Notes: a model not told the origin generated them from the sequence alone. DNA of 64,000 nucleotides from Poa pratensis (GCA_947311845.1 CAMZMU010000027.1:73974860-74038859); one strand, 5' to 3'; counted from the first letter of the stretch, positions 33,565 to 46,012 are shown. Translations and numbers: made by a program.

Positions 33565-33701
33565 AATATTTTGAGGGGGGCATATTGTCAATTTTTGAGG
33601 AATTTAGGGGTCAAATCACATATTACATAGGGGGTTTTCCAAAAAAATTCCAGCATGGAGGGGGGGCATGGCCCCTGCCTGCACCCCTGGCTCCGTCCCT
33701 G
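33516..33701. mobile_element. MITE, about 186 bp, with degenerate termini
   Basis: Left end taaggacgaagccgga and right end tggctccgtccctg are near-complementary (agggacggagcca on the other strand). The inside has gggggctaatt and gggggcatggcccc phrases typical of a common grass MITE group. I could not find a clean target duplication, so the element is old or the exact borders are off by a few bases. Confidence 0.6.
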
Positions 33702-34324
33702 CTTCCCTGGCAGGGGCTGTGGACGTGAACTCTCTATACGTCACGTGGACTGCTAACGCATCTGATTGGTGTGGCCTTTTTTTTATCTACGGTTCTCGTC
33801 TGACTTTGCGCCGTCCCTAGATATCACCTCTCCTTCCCAAAAAGAAGATACGTATCACCTCTCCTTTATCGATAGAGGTCACCTCGCCCTTCTCTATCGA
33901 CAAAGGTGAAAAAGGAACCTTCCCTTCCTTGCCTTTCCCCACGATGCATCGCCCCATCCTGCTCGTGGGTAGTTGTTTTTTTCCCCTTAAAAAATGATGA
34001 ATTATCGTTCTATTTTCCTAAATAATTTTGGTTGTTCTCAGTAGCACGGAGAAACTGTTTACAACTATACCCATCGCTTCGAATTAAATCAACTGACCCC
34101 TACCAAAAGTTCTTAAGATCAGGTCAGAACAATGGCATATGTTCTGGTCAATGGCAAATGTACAACGTCACATGGATGGAGCACATCTAATGTTCGGGTT
34201 CTCTCGACGATTTGGGCACTGTTTCTCCGGTTTTTGGTCTACGTCGCTCTTTCCTGTTGCTCCCCGTGTCCACTCTCTCCGTTGGACCCGACCTGGTCTG
34301 CCCTTTCCCTTTTCTTTTCGGCCG
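33702..34324. other. Intergenic, no gene seen
   Basis: Contains the 17-bp phrase ctctatacgtcacgtgg at 33732-33748, identical to one in the DUF247 fragment at 34347-34363. Otherwise unremarkable mixed-composition DNA. Confidence 0.4.
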
Positions 34325-34600
34325 CTGCGAGAGAAGAGTCGCCGCCCTCTATACGTCACGTGGGCCGATGTACAGCGCAACTACTTCACGCTGTCGTGGG
34401 TCATCGTCGTCGAGTTCGTGGCCGTCGTCATGTTCGTCACCAGCATGGTCCAGACCTACACCTCTGTCAAGTACCATAGCTGACTGTCACGAGCTCATGT
34501 CACTTGTTCTACGTGTACATACCAAGGGTCAAGGGATTTGCATTTTTTTCACACAACTGTTGGAAATTTTATCCACGAAACCTGAATCCGATAGCCATTT
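34325..34600 (+). pseudogene. DUF247 3' fragment (third copy)
   Basis: Encodes only the last part of a DUF247 protein: YVTWADVQRNYFTLSW, then the hydrophobic segment VIVVEFVAVVMFVTSMV and the same KYHS tail, stop TGA at 34481-34483. The following 3' flank matches that of the intact gene up to gccatttaac near 34600, then similarity ends. Upstream of about 34325 there is no DUF247 sequence. The coding part is closer to the intact copy than the pseudogene at 19056 is. Confidence 0.88.
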
Positions 34601-35255
34601 AACGCCCAACGTCGCCGGAGAGCGGTGGTGGGCCCAGGATTTTGACAATGGGTATTCAAAATAGAAAAAATACAAAAAACAAAGCTGAAACTACCGAGCG
34701 TAGTAGAAGTCGATCCCATGAGCTGCTGATTCTAAGGGCTCTTTCTAACCAACAGCACTCACGAGTGCTTACAGCAGAATTTGCATGGGACTCTTTTATA
34801 GAAATCAGTCTAGAATTAATGATAATGAAAGTTTTGTCAAAATTTATGGTTTAGGAGTGGTGTGGTCTCGAAGAGACTTGTGGGAGTGGGGTGGTCTCGA
34901 AGATTTCTGCTAGAAGTGGCGTTCTCCAGACCGTCAAGAAGTTTCATCGGCGGTTCTTACTTTTTCTTTGGTTCTGGGAGATGTTGTTCTCCGTTGACAT
35001 TCGAAAAAAAACGTACTCTAATGTTGGCAGCCAAATAAACCAGCTAGGGTTTACAACGGTACATCAATATTTTCTTTTGCCATGCAGTACATTGGCATTG
35101 TTACAATTGAATGGACTTGAAAAGCAAGGAAAAGATTAAAACTAGTAAACACACAGGGAACACTGGACTAGCTATTCGCGTACGTGGCCACGACATGCAC
35201 CCAAGACGTGAAAAAAAACCCTGCACATTCTCGTTCTCTTTCAACCCGTCGGAGT
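34601..35255. other. Intergenic DNA left of the LINE
   Basis: Mixed AT-rich DNA, including a local repeat of gtggtctcgaag near 34862 and 34892. The last bases, before the LINE target duplication, are the original left flank of the LINE insertion site. No gene seen. Confidence 0.35.
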
Positions 35256-35433
35256 CACCTTCTCTTTTCACACGAAACAAGCATTCGTCCAGCTTTATAA
35301 ATAAAGCAACCACCCACAAGTTTTACAACAAGTTCCACACAAAACCGAAACGTGCGACATAACCAGCTGGGGCCGGAGCACAAACAAGACCAAACACGAA
35401 ATAACACCGATACAACTCCCGGAGGAGTAAAGC

Positions 35434-37835
35434 TCAACGACTAGACGGTGCATGAAGCTGGCGAGCCGCCACAAGGAGCTTCTCGATCGTCCCATCTAGC
35501 CGCGTCATGTCCCGCCGCGTACACAACGGGTTCCATTGCTGCAAGAATGCCAAGAATTTAAACACAGAGTCAGAGGCCCGTCGTAAGAAGACACGCTCGA
35601 TAACCATCTTATTGCGGATAGTCCAAAGGGTCCAGGTCATCGCGGCAAACACTAACCAGAAGAGGCGCCTCCTCTTGCCGGTATGGTTTGCCTGAACTTC
35701 CAGGAACTCGCCCAAGTCTCGGGCCCGCCAAGCAGGCCCAAGCGACTCTGACACAAAGCTCCATAGGAAGCGCGCCGCGGGACAGGAGAAAAGGATGTGG
35801 ATTCCCGTCTCCGGAACCGCACACAGGGGACATATGCCATCACCTGGTCCCAACCGCTTCACCACCTCCACCCCTGACGGGAGGCGGTCTCTAAGGAGTT
35901 GCCAGACGAAGATTTTAATCTTCAATGGCAACGGGGCCTTCCACAACGGAGAGGTCCAAGGGAGGACGGGCCCTCTAAATAGGGCCCTGTAAGCGGACCC
36001 CACCGTGAAACATCTCGAGGGGGCCAACGTCCACGACACACTGTCAGGGGACGTCGAGCGGGATCTTGGGAGCCTTTCCAGTAGCAGCCCCCATGTTGCC
36101 ACCTCGGCCGGACCAAAAGTCCGCCGGAAGCCCACCTCCCATCTACCCTGGGCGGAGGCGTCGGACACTAGTAGCATAGGATTGGCGCATATGGCAAAGA
36201 GTTGAAGGAACTCATGCTGGATCGCACGACCATCAAGCCATGGATCCTGCCAAAATAGGGTGCCTCTTCCGTCGCCTACGGAGAAGGACACCCCTAGCCG
36301 GATCTCATGTTTGATGGCCTGGATGGATCGCCAGAATTGGGATCCATCCTTGCGATCACAGGCCATCAGGGGGCACCCCCGCAAGTATTTGGCTTTAATA
36401 AGCTGAAGCCACAGCCCCCTTCGCCTCTAAGGATACGCCAAACCCATTTCAGCATCAGGGCCTCATTCATCCGCCTCGATGCTATGATACCTATGCCCCC
36501 CAACTCCTTAGGGGCGCAAATATTAGCCCATTTCACCATATGGTACTTTTGGCGTCCATTCGCCGCCATCCAGAAGAAACGGGACATGTCCTTATCAAAG
36601 TTCCCGTGGGTTCCCTCCGGCAGGATATACATCCCCATCATAAACATGGGGAGGCTCGACATACACGCGTCGATCAAGACAGATTTGCTTCCCTTTGAAG
36701 TAAACCTGCCTTGCCAAGGATCAGCCCTCAACTTGACCCGCTCTACTAGCGGGTCCAAGTCTCTAGCTAGGATCCTCGTATCTCTAATCGGCATTCCAAA
36801 GTAGGTAATTGGGAAGGATGAAAGCCGGCAGTTGAGATTGTCTGCAATCCGCCGCTGCTCTTCCTCAGAGTATCCAATGATCACGACTTCGCTTTTATCA
36901 AAGTTAATTTTGAGGCCCGACATGGCCTCAAAACAAAGGAGAAGGAACTTGAGATTAATGATGTCAAGTTTCGACCCTTCCACCATGATCATGGTGTCGT
37001 CCGCATATTAGAGATGCGTGACGCCGCCCCCAGGGACAAGATGTCCTACCACACCAGAATGTGGCAGCGGTCTTGGCTCTCTCCAAGACCTCCGCCAGGG
37101 TGTCGACTGCAGCATTAAAGAGCAGAGGAGATACAGGATCCCCCTGTCTAACGCCACAAGTCGGCCTAAAATAGGGGCCTACTTCCCCATTAATGTTGAT
37201 GGCGGTGTTGCCACTCATAACAATCTGCATAAGCCATCCAATCATGCGATCATGAAACCCTCTCCGTTGTAGAGCTACACGGAGGAAGGCCCAGTCTAAA
37301 CGGTCATAAGCCTTCCGGAAGTCTAGCTTGAAGAAAACGCCCTTCTGGCGTTGAGTCTTAACCTCATGAATAATCTCATGAAGAGACAGAACTCCGTCAT
37401 GAATGAGCCGGCCTTTAAGAAAAACAAACTGGTACGGGTGTGTAAGGCTCATAATCGGAGCAATACTATTCGCACACACCTTAGCGAAGATCCTATGGAT
37501 GACGTTTAACACCGTTATTGGTCTAAATTGGCGGATATCCGTGGCCCCCACTACCTTGGGGATCAGGGTAACCATGCCAAAATTAAGGCGGGACATGACC
37601 AGTGTTCCAATGTAAAATTCCTGGAACATAGCCATGATCACGGCCTTCAGATTCTCCCAGAATTTCTGGAAGAAAGTGACCGGAAGACCATTAGGGCCCG
37701 GAGCGAGTTAGTCTTCATCTCCATAATCGCCTTGGCCACCTCTTCCGGCAGGAATGGGAGGGTTAGCTCCGCATTCTCCCTATCCGAAACCCTGGCCGTC
37801 TCTGGCCATAGGTCATGGGACAAGGTAACCCCAGA
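35434..37835 (-). pseudogene. LINE ORF2 remnant: reverse transcriptase and zf-RVT
   Basis: Reading on the minus strand from 37835: EVAKAIMEMKTN, then ITVLNVIHRIFAKV, FKLDFRKAYDRLDWAFL and GVRQGDPVSPLLFN of the reverse transcriptase, the YADD site at 36996-37007, then SGLKINFDKSEVV and YFGMPI. The C-terminal zinc-binding part has PLWKAPLPLKIKIFVWQLL, CPLCAVPETGIHILFSCP and WTLWTIRNKMV. Lesions: a lost base near 37707, a frame change near 37050-37090, TAA at 37008-37010 directly before YADD (where relatives have Gln), and an extra base near 36410. No function is expected. Confidence 0.92.
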
Positions 37836-38319
37836 TCAGGGTTCTACCGCTGACGTGGGCCTACCTTTCGGGTGCCCCACTATGAGATACCTAGTGCACG
37901 CCAAGCCTCAAGATTAGCCACTGCAGGCCCGTGAAGGGCCCAACAAGGACAACGTATGTCCCAAGGAAGTCGAGGCTTAAGTCGGTAGATACTTACCAAA
38001 TCTTGTAAACCAAATCGACACCAAACTCCTGAGACCTAGCCTCCATATAAAGGCTAGGAGGGACCTCTGTCGAGGGTACGTCCATATTCACCACCGAAAC
38101 CCTAGCGAGATCGCCGTCTCGCCGGGATCACCATTGTAACCTTCGACTCCATTAATACAGATCAGACAAGTAGGAAGTAGGGTATTATCCTCCGGGAGCC
38201 TGAACCTGGGTAAATCGCCTTGCTTGTCAGCCGTGGTAACTACCAGCACTCACAATCTCTCCCCTTCAATCAACCCGGGTACTCAAACCTGGGATCTGCC
38301 GAGGTGACCCCTCGACATT

Positions 38320-38335
38320 TGGCGCCGTCTATGGG
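38320..38335 (+). other. Primer-binding site of gypsy fragment
   Basis: Tggcgccgtctatggg directly after the LTR remnant, a standard gypsy minus-strand primer site. Confidence 0.75.
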
Positions 38336-38354
38336 AAGAACGAGTGCTGGAATC

Positions 38355-40865
38355 ATGGTTGCACTGGCTCCATCGGCAATGAAGATCGACGCTCCGACCG
38401 TCGTCAAGCCAATCCACTTCGGCTCCTTAGTCTACGAACCGCACCCGCCGGCCTAGCGCTCGGTGTACGCTGATCTCTATGGAGGTTTGTGTTTGTCCTT
38501 TGGAAGCATGCATCTCCATATGAACAAGTGGGGAGTTTTTCGACCCTCCGCTCTCGCGCCTACAACGGCTGCGGGACTCGCATCTCCGTCGACCACGGAG
38601 ATCGCATCTACATCATCTACATCGACCGCGTCTCCGTCGACTGCGGAGATTGCAGCTACATCATCAACATCGACCGCATCTCCGTCAACTGCGGAGATCG
38701 CATCTGCATCATCGACATCAACCGCGTCTCCATCGACTACGGAGATCACACCCGCGTCATCGACATCACCTTCATCTCCTTCGACTACGGAGATCACGCT
38801 CGTTTCCATAGCTCCAACGACGAAGATCGCACCCGCATCAACGCCGCCCACCGCACCTCCATCGGCAACAGAGACAACAAAGAACGACGATTCTTCACCC
38901 GACGAGTTCTGCAACGACTGCGGTGTATATCACGTCGCCTCCATCTTCGACTCCGGAGATAACTCCGATAGCAGTGACGCGCAGTCGACGGCCCAGTCGC
39001 GCCCAGCGCAGATCTACATGATCGAAACCACCACCCCCAACAACAATCGTCGAGAAGAACCTCCGGCGTACCCGTTGGAGGTGACCATGCCAGACGGGGT
39101 GACGAAGCTCACCATCACTTGCGAGATGGGGATCAGAGCCCTGAAGCACATGGAGGAGTACACCATGCCCCCAGAAGATGCGACCAGAGAAGACATGATG
39201 GCATACCGGTACCTGATGTGGAAGGACACCGAGAAGCTCCGCGTGGAAAAAGCTGAGTTGGCCCAACGCAAAGAGATCGCCGACAATTCGAGTGCCCGAC
39301 GCGCCGCTTTCTCCTTCGCCTCCTCAGAAACCGCAGTCTCGCAAAGGCGTCATCGAACACGCCTGAACCGGATACCAGAAGCGGAAAGAGCTGCGGTCAC
39401 TCGCAACCTCGAGTCGTCATACGTGACAGAAGACGCAAAAGGGATTCTGATCCCAAGAACAGCCTCTGCCGCTCTGATGTCATTAGGCACTTACCTGCAG
39501 TTGACCCAACCTCCGGAAGTTGACCCGCGCGTTAACGTACACAAGCAGCAGATCAAGGCACTCAAACTAGCAGAAGATGCTCTACTCAAGTCCGGCGCAG
39601 CCGATAAGGCACCGGAGGATCCAGGTCGACGCGACCGCGAGCGTGCCTTGCACGTGGAGCGGCCCACGTGACACCTTCAAGAAGGAGAGGACGCGCGCAA
39701 CTACATCACGCAGAAGCAGCTCGACCGCAACCGCGCCAAGAGAGCAAGCAGCTCGCAAGACCAAGAGCAGTACTCCAGCGGCAGTTACGAGCCATGCGGC
39801 GCCTCGTGCTTCACCCTCAGCATCCGCGACACAAGAATGCCGAAAGGCTTCAAGCTCACAGCTGAAGCAGCCAAGTTTGACGGGAAGCAAGACCCGAGGC
39901 TCTGGCTCGAAGATTACCTCATCGCCTGTAACTGTCAAGGAGGCAGCACGACTACCGCGATGCAGTACATTCAGCTAATGCTCACTGGATCTGCATGCGG
40001 GTGGCTCCAGACCCAGCCCAAGAACTCCTTCAACTCGTGGGAGCAGTTTGAAGAGGCTTTCGTCAAGAACTTCCTGGGAACATACTCGCGACCAGGCACC
40101 TTCGTCGAGTTGCAGGCCTGCAAGCAAGGAAGAGATGAGCCATTGCGCTCGTACATCTCGCGATGGACTCTGCTACGTAACAGCATCGGGGTCGTCTCGG
40201 AAGATAGGGCAATGGACGCCTTTCAGCGTGGTGTATGGCGCCAAGATCTTAGAGAAGCGTTCGGTCGAATCCAGCCAACCTCCATGGTCGAAGTCATGAA
40301 GATAGCAAACCAATGGGCAGACGGAGAGGACTCAATTTGAGACGACCACCCTTATGCGGTAAAGGAAGAAGGCGGCCCAAGCAACTGGAGAGATGATCGC
40401 CGCAAGAAGAAATCCCGCTACAACGCAAGAGACACAATCGAACTAGTAGCGGCCGGGTTCAGCAACCCCCGTGAGGACGGCAGTCGCGACAACAGTCGCC
40501 AAAACAGCCAAGGCTACTACAGCCGAAATCAAGATAATTACCGCAATGATGGGGGGCAAAAACGCGAGTGGAAACGCCGTACCCTCTCCCCTGAAGAAGA
40601 GCTCGAACAGCCATGCAAGCATCACATGTTCCGGAACCCTGAGACAGGAAAGTGGAGTGCCAACCACCTGCTGAAAGATTGTAGGAAAGCCCTCAAAATA
40701 TACGAGGCCATCCAGAAAAAGGTTCAACCACAAACACCTGTGGCACAACCTGCAGCACAGCTGGCTATCACCGTACCCGCAGCCGCACCTGCAGCCGGAC
40801 CCGTGGCTGCACCAGCGCACGCAGCAGCAGCATACGTACAGCAGCAACCACCCGAAGGGCAAGGG
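38355..40865 (+). pseudogene. Gypsy gag with three in-frame stops
   Basis: One reading frame from ATG 38355 to the break near 40865, interrupted only by TAG 38454-38456, TGA 39669-39671 and TGA 40338-40340. The N-terminal part contains a Ser/Thr-rich repeat (see minisatellite). The capsid-like core has KFDGKQDPRLWLEDYLIAC, WEQFEEAFVKNFLGTY and LRSYISRWTLLRNS, standard for retrotransposon gag. Towards the end is CKHHMFRN followed by HLLKDC, a degenerate zinc-finger-like motif. The two TGA codons sit where Arg (CGA) is plausible, suggesting C-to-T decay. Confidence 0.88.
38580..38818 (+). repeat. 48-bp coding minisatellite in gypsy gag
   Basis: Nearly five copies of a 48-base unit encoding ASPSTTEIASTSSTST with small changes (T/A, A/T). 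The period is in frame, so copy number change would not break gag. Confidence 0.88.
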
Positions 40866-40875
40866 CTGGAACGGG

Positions 40876-41614
40876 TAGTACCTGGGGTGTGGCGACACGC
40901 TGCAGGCAACTGGATCGCCTGGGTCTCCACGGTCGGCACATGCATCCCAAGGCCACCACGCAACACAGCCAGGCACGTGCTGTGGCGGGTGGGCTGGGCA
41001 GCCTGGCGGTCGAGACATGGCGTGCGGCCCTGGGGATCGGCCACGGCAGGGTCGAGGAAGACTGTGACCGACTCGGGGCGTGGCAGCGGTGGCGTACCCT
41101 GGGGAGAGCGTGGAGAAGCCAACGGCGAGGTGGGCGTAGAACCAGGAGCCGAGTCGTAGCAAGTCATCCCCTCAGAGCGCGGAGACGAGGGCGGCATCAC
41201 CTCCATGCCCACGCTGCCTGAATCCTCGCGTGCGCCGCACAGAGGGCTGGCCTTCCCAATGAGCGTCAAGTCCAGCGCCGACGGAGCGAGGCCCGGCAAC
41301 CCAAAGTTCGACCCATACTGGGCAATGGGGAAACCGAGCGAAGCAGCTGGGTTCGGCCGCAGGTGACGAGGCCAGTCCACGCGTGCCAGCTTGGCCGGAG
41401 CACTACCGGCGTGCCTAGCCTGTAGCGGTGCCAGCACAGAGGTCCCAGACGGAGCAGCCGCGAGGGAGGAAGAGCCAGGCGGCGGTGGTGCAGCCGCCGA
41501 AGAGGCCGGAGAGGGCGCCGTTGGTGGCTGCTGCACCTCCCCCTCCGTCTTGGCGGCCTCCGAGATCTCCTCCTCTGAGGAAGCGTCGTCTTCCTCGGAC
41601 GGATCCCCTCGGGG
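40876..41614 (-). pseudogene. LINE ORF1, C-terminal part
   Basis: Minus-strand frame with Ala/Pro-rich text, LPAACRHTPG at its left end and LTLIGKASPLCGAREDSGS in the middle; at the right end the acidic phrase GDPSEEDDASSEEEISEAA meets the Athila-like element at 41615. It continues the ORF1 that stops at 56564, across the inserted element. When one GGGG duplication copy is removed the two parts join with a one-base frame offset, so the ORF was already damaged or the duplication is five bases with a change. Confidence 0.68.
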
Positions 41615-43212
41615 TGATGCGTGTAAAGCACACGTTCGTCAGGAGACCTCAAGTGTAAGGTTTGATGAGTATAGCAGCAAGTCTTCCCTCGGTTATGAAA
41701 CTGAGGTTATCAATCCAGTAGGAGATCGACGATGTTCTGAAGGTGTCAACGGCGTCAGAAAACTTGTGGCGTCGTTTGGGGAGGCAAACTTCCCGACGGT
41801 TGACTTGGAACCTGCACACAAGACAATCAAACTACGTTGCCCCAATGAATCGGTGAGGGTGTCAATCTCACCGGCTTGCTGAAAACAAAGGATTAGACGT
41901 ATAGTGTGGAAAATGTGTTTGCTTGCAGCGAATGAAAAGAACAATGATTGCAGTAGTTGTATTTCAGATGTAAAAGAATGGACCGGGGTCCACAGTTCAC
42001 TAGTGGTGTCTCTCCATAATAAAATACTAACATGCTGGGTAAACGAATTACAGCTGGGCAATTGATAAAATAAAGAGGCGCATAACAATGCATATACAAG
42101 TCATGATGATCACTATGAGATTTATTTGGGCATTACGACAAAGTACACAGACCGCCATCCAGCATGCATCTGTGCCTAAATAGTCCACCTTCAGGTTAGC
42201 ATCCGCACCCCTTCCAGTATTAAGTTGCAAGCAACAGACAATTGCATTAAGTATGGTGCATAATGTAAACAATACAAATATCCTTAGACAAAGCATTGCT
42301 GTTTTACCCCTAGTAGCAACAGCACATCCACAACCTTAGAACTTTCTGTCACTGTCCCAGATTAAATGGAGGCATGAACCTACTATCTAGCATAAATACT
42401 CCCTCTTGGAGTTACAAGCATAAACTTGGCCAGAGCCTACACTAATAACGGAGAGCATGCAAGATCATAAACAACATATATATAATAGATCAATAATCAA
42501 CTTGACATAGTATTCAATATCATCGGATCCCAGCAAACACAACATGTAGCATTACAATAAGATGATCTTGATCATGATAGGCAGCTCACAAGATCTAAAC
42601 ATGATGGCACAAAAGGAGAAGACAACCATCTAGCTACTGCTATGGACCCATAGTCCAAGATGAACTACTCACACATCACTCCGGAGGCAGGCATGGCGAT
42701 GTAGAGCCCTCCGGTGATGATTCCCCTCTCCGGCAGGGTGCCGGGAAGAGCTTCAGGAACCCCCGAGTTAGGGTTGACGCGGCGGCGGCAGCGGATGTTT
42801 TCTGGAATAATGGCTCGGTGTTTTAGGGTTTTCGCGTCTGGAGAATAAATAGGCGAAGGGGCGCGTCGGTGGAGGCACGAGGCCGCTCCCCACTGGTGGC
42901 GCGGCAGGGGGCCCACCCGCGCCATGGGGTGGGGACGCGCCTCGCCCCCCTTCGTCTCTCCTTCGGACTTCTGGAACGTGTCGGAAAAATAGGAACTTTG
43001 CAATTTGTTTCGTCCGATTCCGAGGATATTTGCAGAACAGCTTTTCTGAAACCAAAAACAGCAGAAAACAGGAACTGGCACTGTGGCATCTTGTTAATAG
43101 GTTAGTCCCAGAAAATGCATAAAAATGCTATGAAGTGTGAATAAAACATGTAGCAATTGGTATAATACAAGCATGGAACATAAGAAATTATAGATACGTT
43201 GGAGACGTATCA
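41615..43212 (-). repeat. 3' LTR of Athila-like element
   Basis: 1598 bp, starts tgatgcgtgtaaagc and ends ggagacgtatca on the plus strand. Near-identical text is found at 48353-48600 joined to 55202-56563. Confidence 0.92.
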
Positions 43213-46012
43213 AGCATCCCCAAGCTTAGTTCTACTCGTCCTCGAGTAGGTAAAACGATAACAACAAATAATTTCTGAAGTGACATGCTACCACATAATC
43301 TTGATCAAATAATATTGTAAAGCATGTGAGCTGAGATCAAATCATTCAAAGCAAAAGTCTATAATTGATATTCAATAGAGATACAAAGCAAGATAGTTAA
43401 ACAAGCTAAAACTTTTCATGAACTATTGCTTTAAAGACATGAAACCGTACAAGGTTCATTAAAGATGTTTTAAGTATCCAATGTAGGAGTTCTATCCTTC
43501 AATTCCAAGCATCAAGTAATTTTCACAACATAGAAGGATTCAGTCAAGTAAATATAAACATGAACGTCATGAATCAACTGTTTCGAAGTCTACTCAACCG
43601 GTGAGCAAGCATTTGGTATTGGCACCAGGATGTTATGGCTAAAAGAACATTAATGGGGTTTGGAAGGCCAAAGGAAGAAAGTCTCACAAAGCTATAAGTG
43701 ATCATTAGACAAGAGGAAGTCTTATAATCGAAGCTATGTAAGGAGTAGTGATTGCCATGCAACGGATGCACATAGAGCTATATGTGTATGAAAGCTCTCC
43801 AATGGAACTAGTGGGGGTGCATCCAACTTGGTTGCTCATGAAGACCTAGAGCATTTTGAGGAAGCTCATCATTGGAATATACAACCCAAGTTCTATAGTG
43901 TAAATTCCCCACATAGTTATACTAGTAAAACATGAAAACTCTCTCACATGGAGTATAGGTGCTAAACATGAGCACAAATGATGACTATGAATATGCAGGT
44001 GCTAAACATGAGCACAAGTGTGGATAAAGGATAGTAATGTTGCCCCCTTTTTCTTTATTCTTTTTTTTCTATTTTTTTTCTTTTTCTGTTTCTCTTTTCG
44101 ATGGCCTCCATGGCTCTTTTCACTTTTAGGGGCAACATCCTAATATGACAACACACTTTTTGGTACAAATAACTCATAATGAACAAAACATGATGTATGA
44201 AACTGTATGCCTCTGCCAGTGTAGCAGGATATGCAATGATCTAGCGTAACATGGGTAAACCGCACATCAGCTGTATAGAATCATGCAAAGCAATATATAA
44301 ATGATAAATGACAACAAGTCATGTAATGTAAGATGGAAGTTGCATGGCAATATATCTCGGAACAGCTATGGAAATGCTGTGGTAGGTAGGTATGGTGGCT
44401 GTTTTGAGGAAGATGTATGGGTTTATGTGTAGGAGAACAAGAGAAAGTCCTCCCACGGGTTTGGATGTACTGGCGAAGTATGCACAACTCTCAATGTGAG
44501 CAGAAGGCAATGCACAGCACCGAAGAGGCTAGCAAATTTGGATGGTGGAAGTGCCAAAAACCGTAGCTTAACATTAGTCAAAAAGAACTCACAAGCTTAT
44601 TGCAAACAACTAGCAGGTTCAACATTAAGAGCATGATTAAAATTACTCCAAGAAGGGCCGTTCACGGCGGTACAAGTACCCCGCTAGATCCCTCGACCTT
44701 CAGCACAACTTAGTTATTACGAATCACTTTTAGACATGGAAAGCTATCAAGTCCAACTACACCTTCAACAATTTTAGTAGAGTTTGTAGTACGGTACAAG
44801 CTTAAAGACAACATCCACTAATGATTTTAACTTAACTAACCAGCAAGCTTTACCATCTAAATATCTCAAAACATTTGCAAAGAATCAAGTTATCAAAGTT
44901 CAATGATCTACAAGATTATGCAAGTTATTCATTATACCACTACCACATGCAGCATTTTCTGAACCAACACATCAACCAAGCAACTCTCCAAGTAATTTAC
45001 AAATGAAACAAGAGAGTACTTTCCACAAGAATTAACAGCTCTAAAAGAGATGCATGAAAAACAGGAGCTAAAAGCATAGCAGTAGCTAGATAAGAATACT
45101 CAAAAGATATAAGTGAAGAATATGAGTATTCACATGAAAAAGCGGAGCGTGTCTCTCTCCCACACAAGAATGCTAGGATCCAACTTATTCAGAAAATAAA
45201 AACAACAAAGCAAACAGACGCTCCAAGTAAAATACATAAGATGTGGAAGAATAAAATATAGTTTCACTAGAGATGACCTGATAAATTGTTGATGAAGAAG
45301 GGGATGCCTTGGGCATCCCCAAGCTTAGACGCTTGAGTCTTCTTGAATATTGCTGGGGTGACCCACGGGGGCATCCCCAAGCTTAGGCTTTTCACTCTTC
45401 TTGATCACATCATATCATCCTTCTCGCTTGCTCCTTGAAAACTTCCGCCACACCAAACTCAAAGTAATTCTCATTAGAGGGTTAGTGCATAATCAAAAAT
45501 TCACATGTTCTACTGTGACACAATCATTACCAAAGCTTCTGGACATTAACTACAGCCACTGATGTTTTATGGAGCAAAGAAATCCAATCAAACATAGTAA
45601 AAGAGGCAATGCAAAATAAAAGGCAGAATCTGTCAAAAACAGAACAGTCTGGAAAGACGAATTTTTTCGAGGCACTTAACTTGCTCAGATGGAAAAATCA
45701 AAACTAATGAAAGTTGCGTACATATATAAGGATCATGCGTGATTTTTTCAGAATTTTTCTGGAGTGAATACAGCTCAAAACGGTGGACAGCAAAAATCTG
45801 TCACTGCGCAGAAATCCAAATTTAGCATCAACTTTCAACTAGAGACTTTACTTGGCACAACAATGCAATAAAATAAAGATACAAAGGAGTTGTTACAGAA
45901 GTAAACAACACCTTGACTCAAAATAAAATAAAATGACAGAAAATAAAAAGGTGGGTTGTCTCCCATAAGCGCTTTTCTTTAACGCCTTTCAGCTAGGCGC
46001 AGAAAGTGAAAA
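43213..46012. other. Internal non-coding region of Athila-like element
   Basis: About 2.8 kb with no coding frame in the place where pol would be expected. Starts with the PPT complement (agcatccccaagcttag); two further copies of gcatccccaagcttag lie at about 45315 and 45370. Confidence 0.75.

Larger units (their letters stand above)
37836..40875 (+). mobile_element. Ty3/gypsy fragment: partial LTR, PBS and gag
   Basis: Truncated at both ends inside the LINE. Positions 37836 to about 38318 are the 3' part of an LTR (attaatacag, gggagcctgaacctgggta), followed by the primer-binding site tggcgccgtctatggg at 38320-38335 and a gag frame to about 40865. No pol, no 3' LTR. The LTR start is also missing, so no target duplication can be read. 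The other end abuts LINE ORF1 near 40875. Confidence 0.82.
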
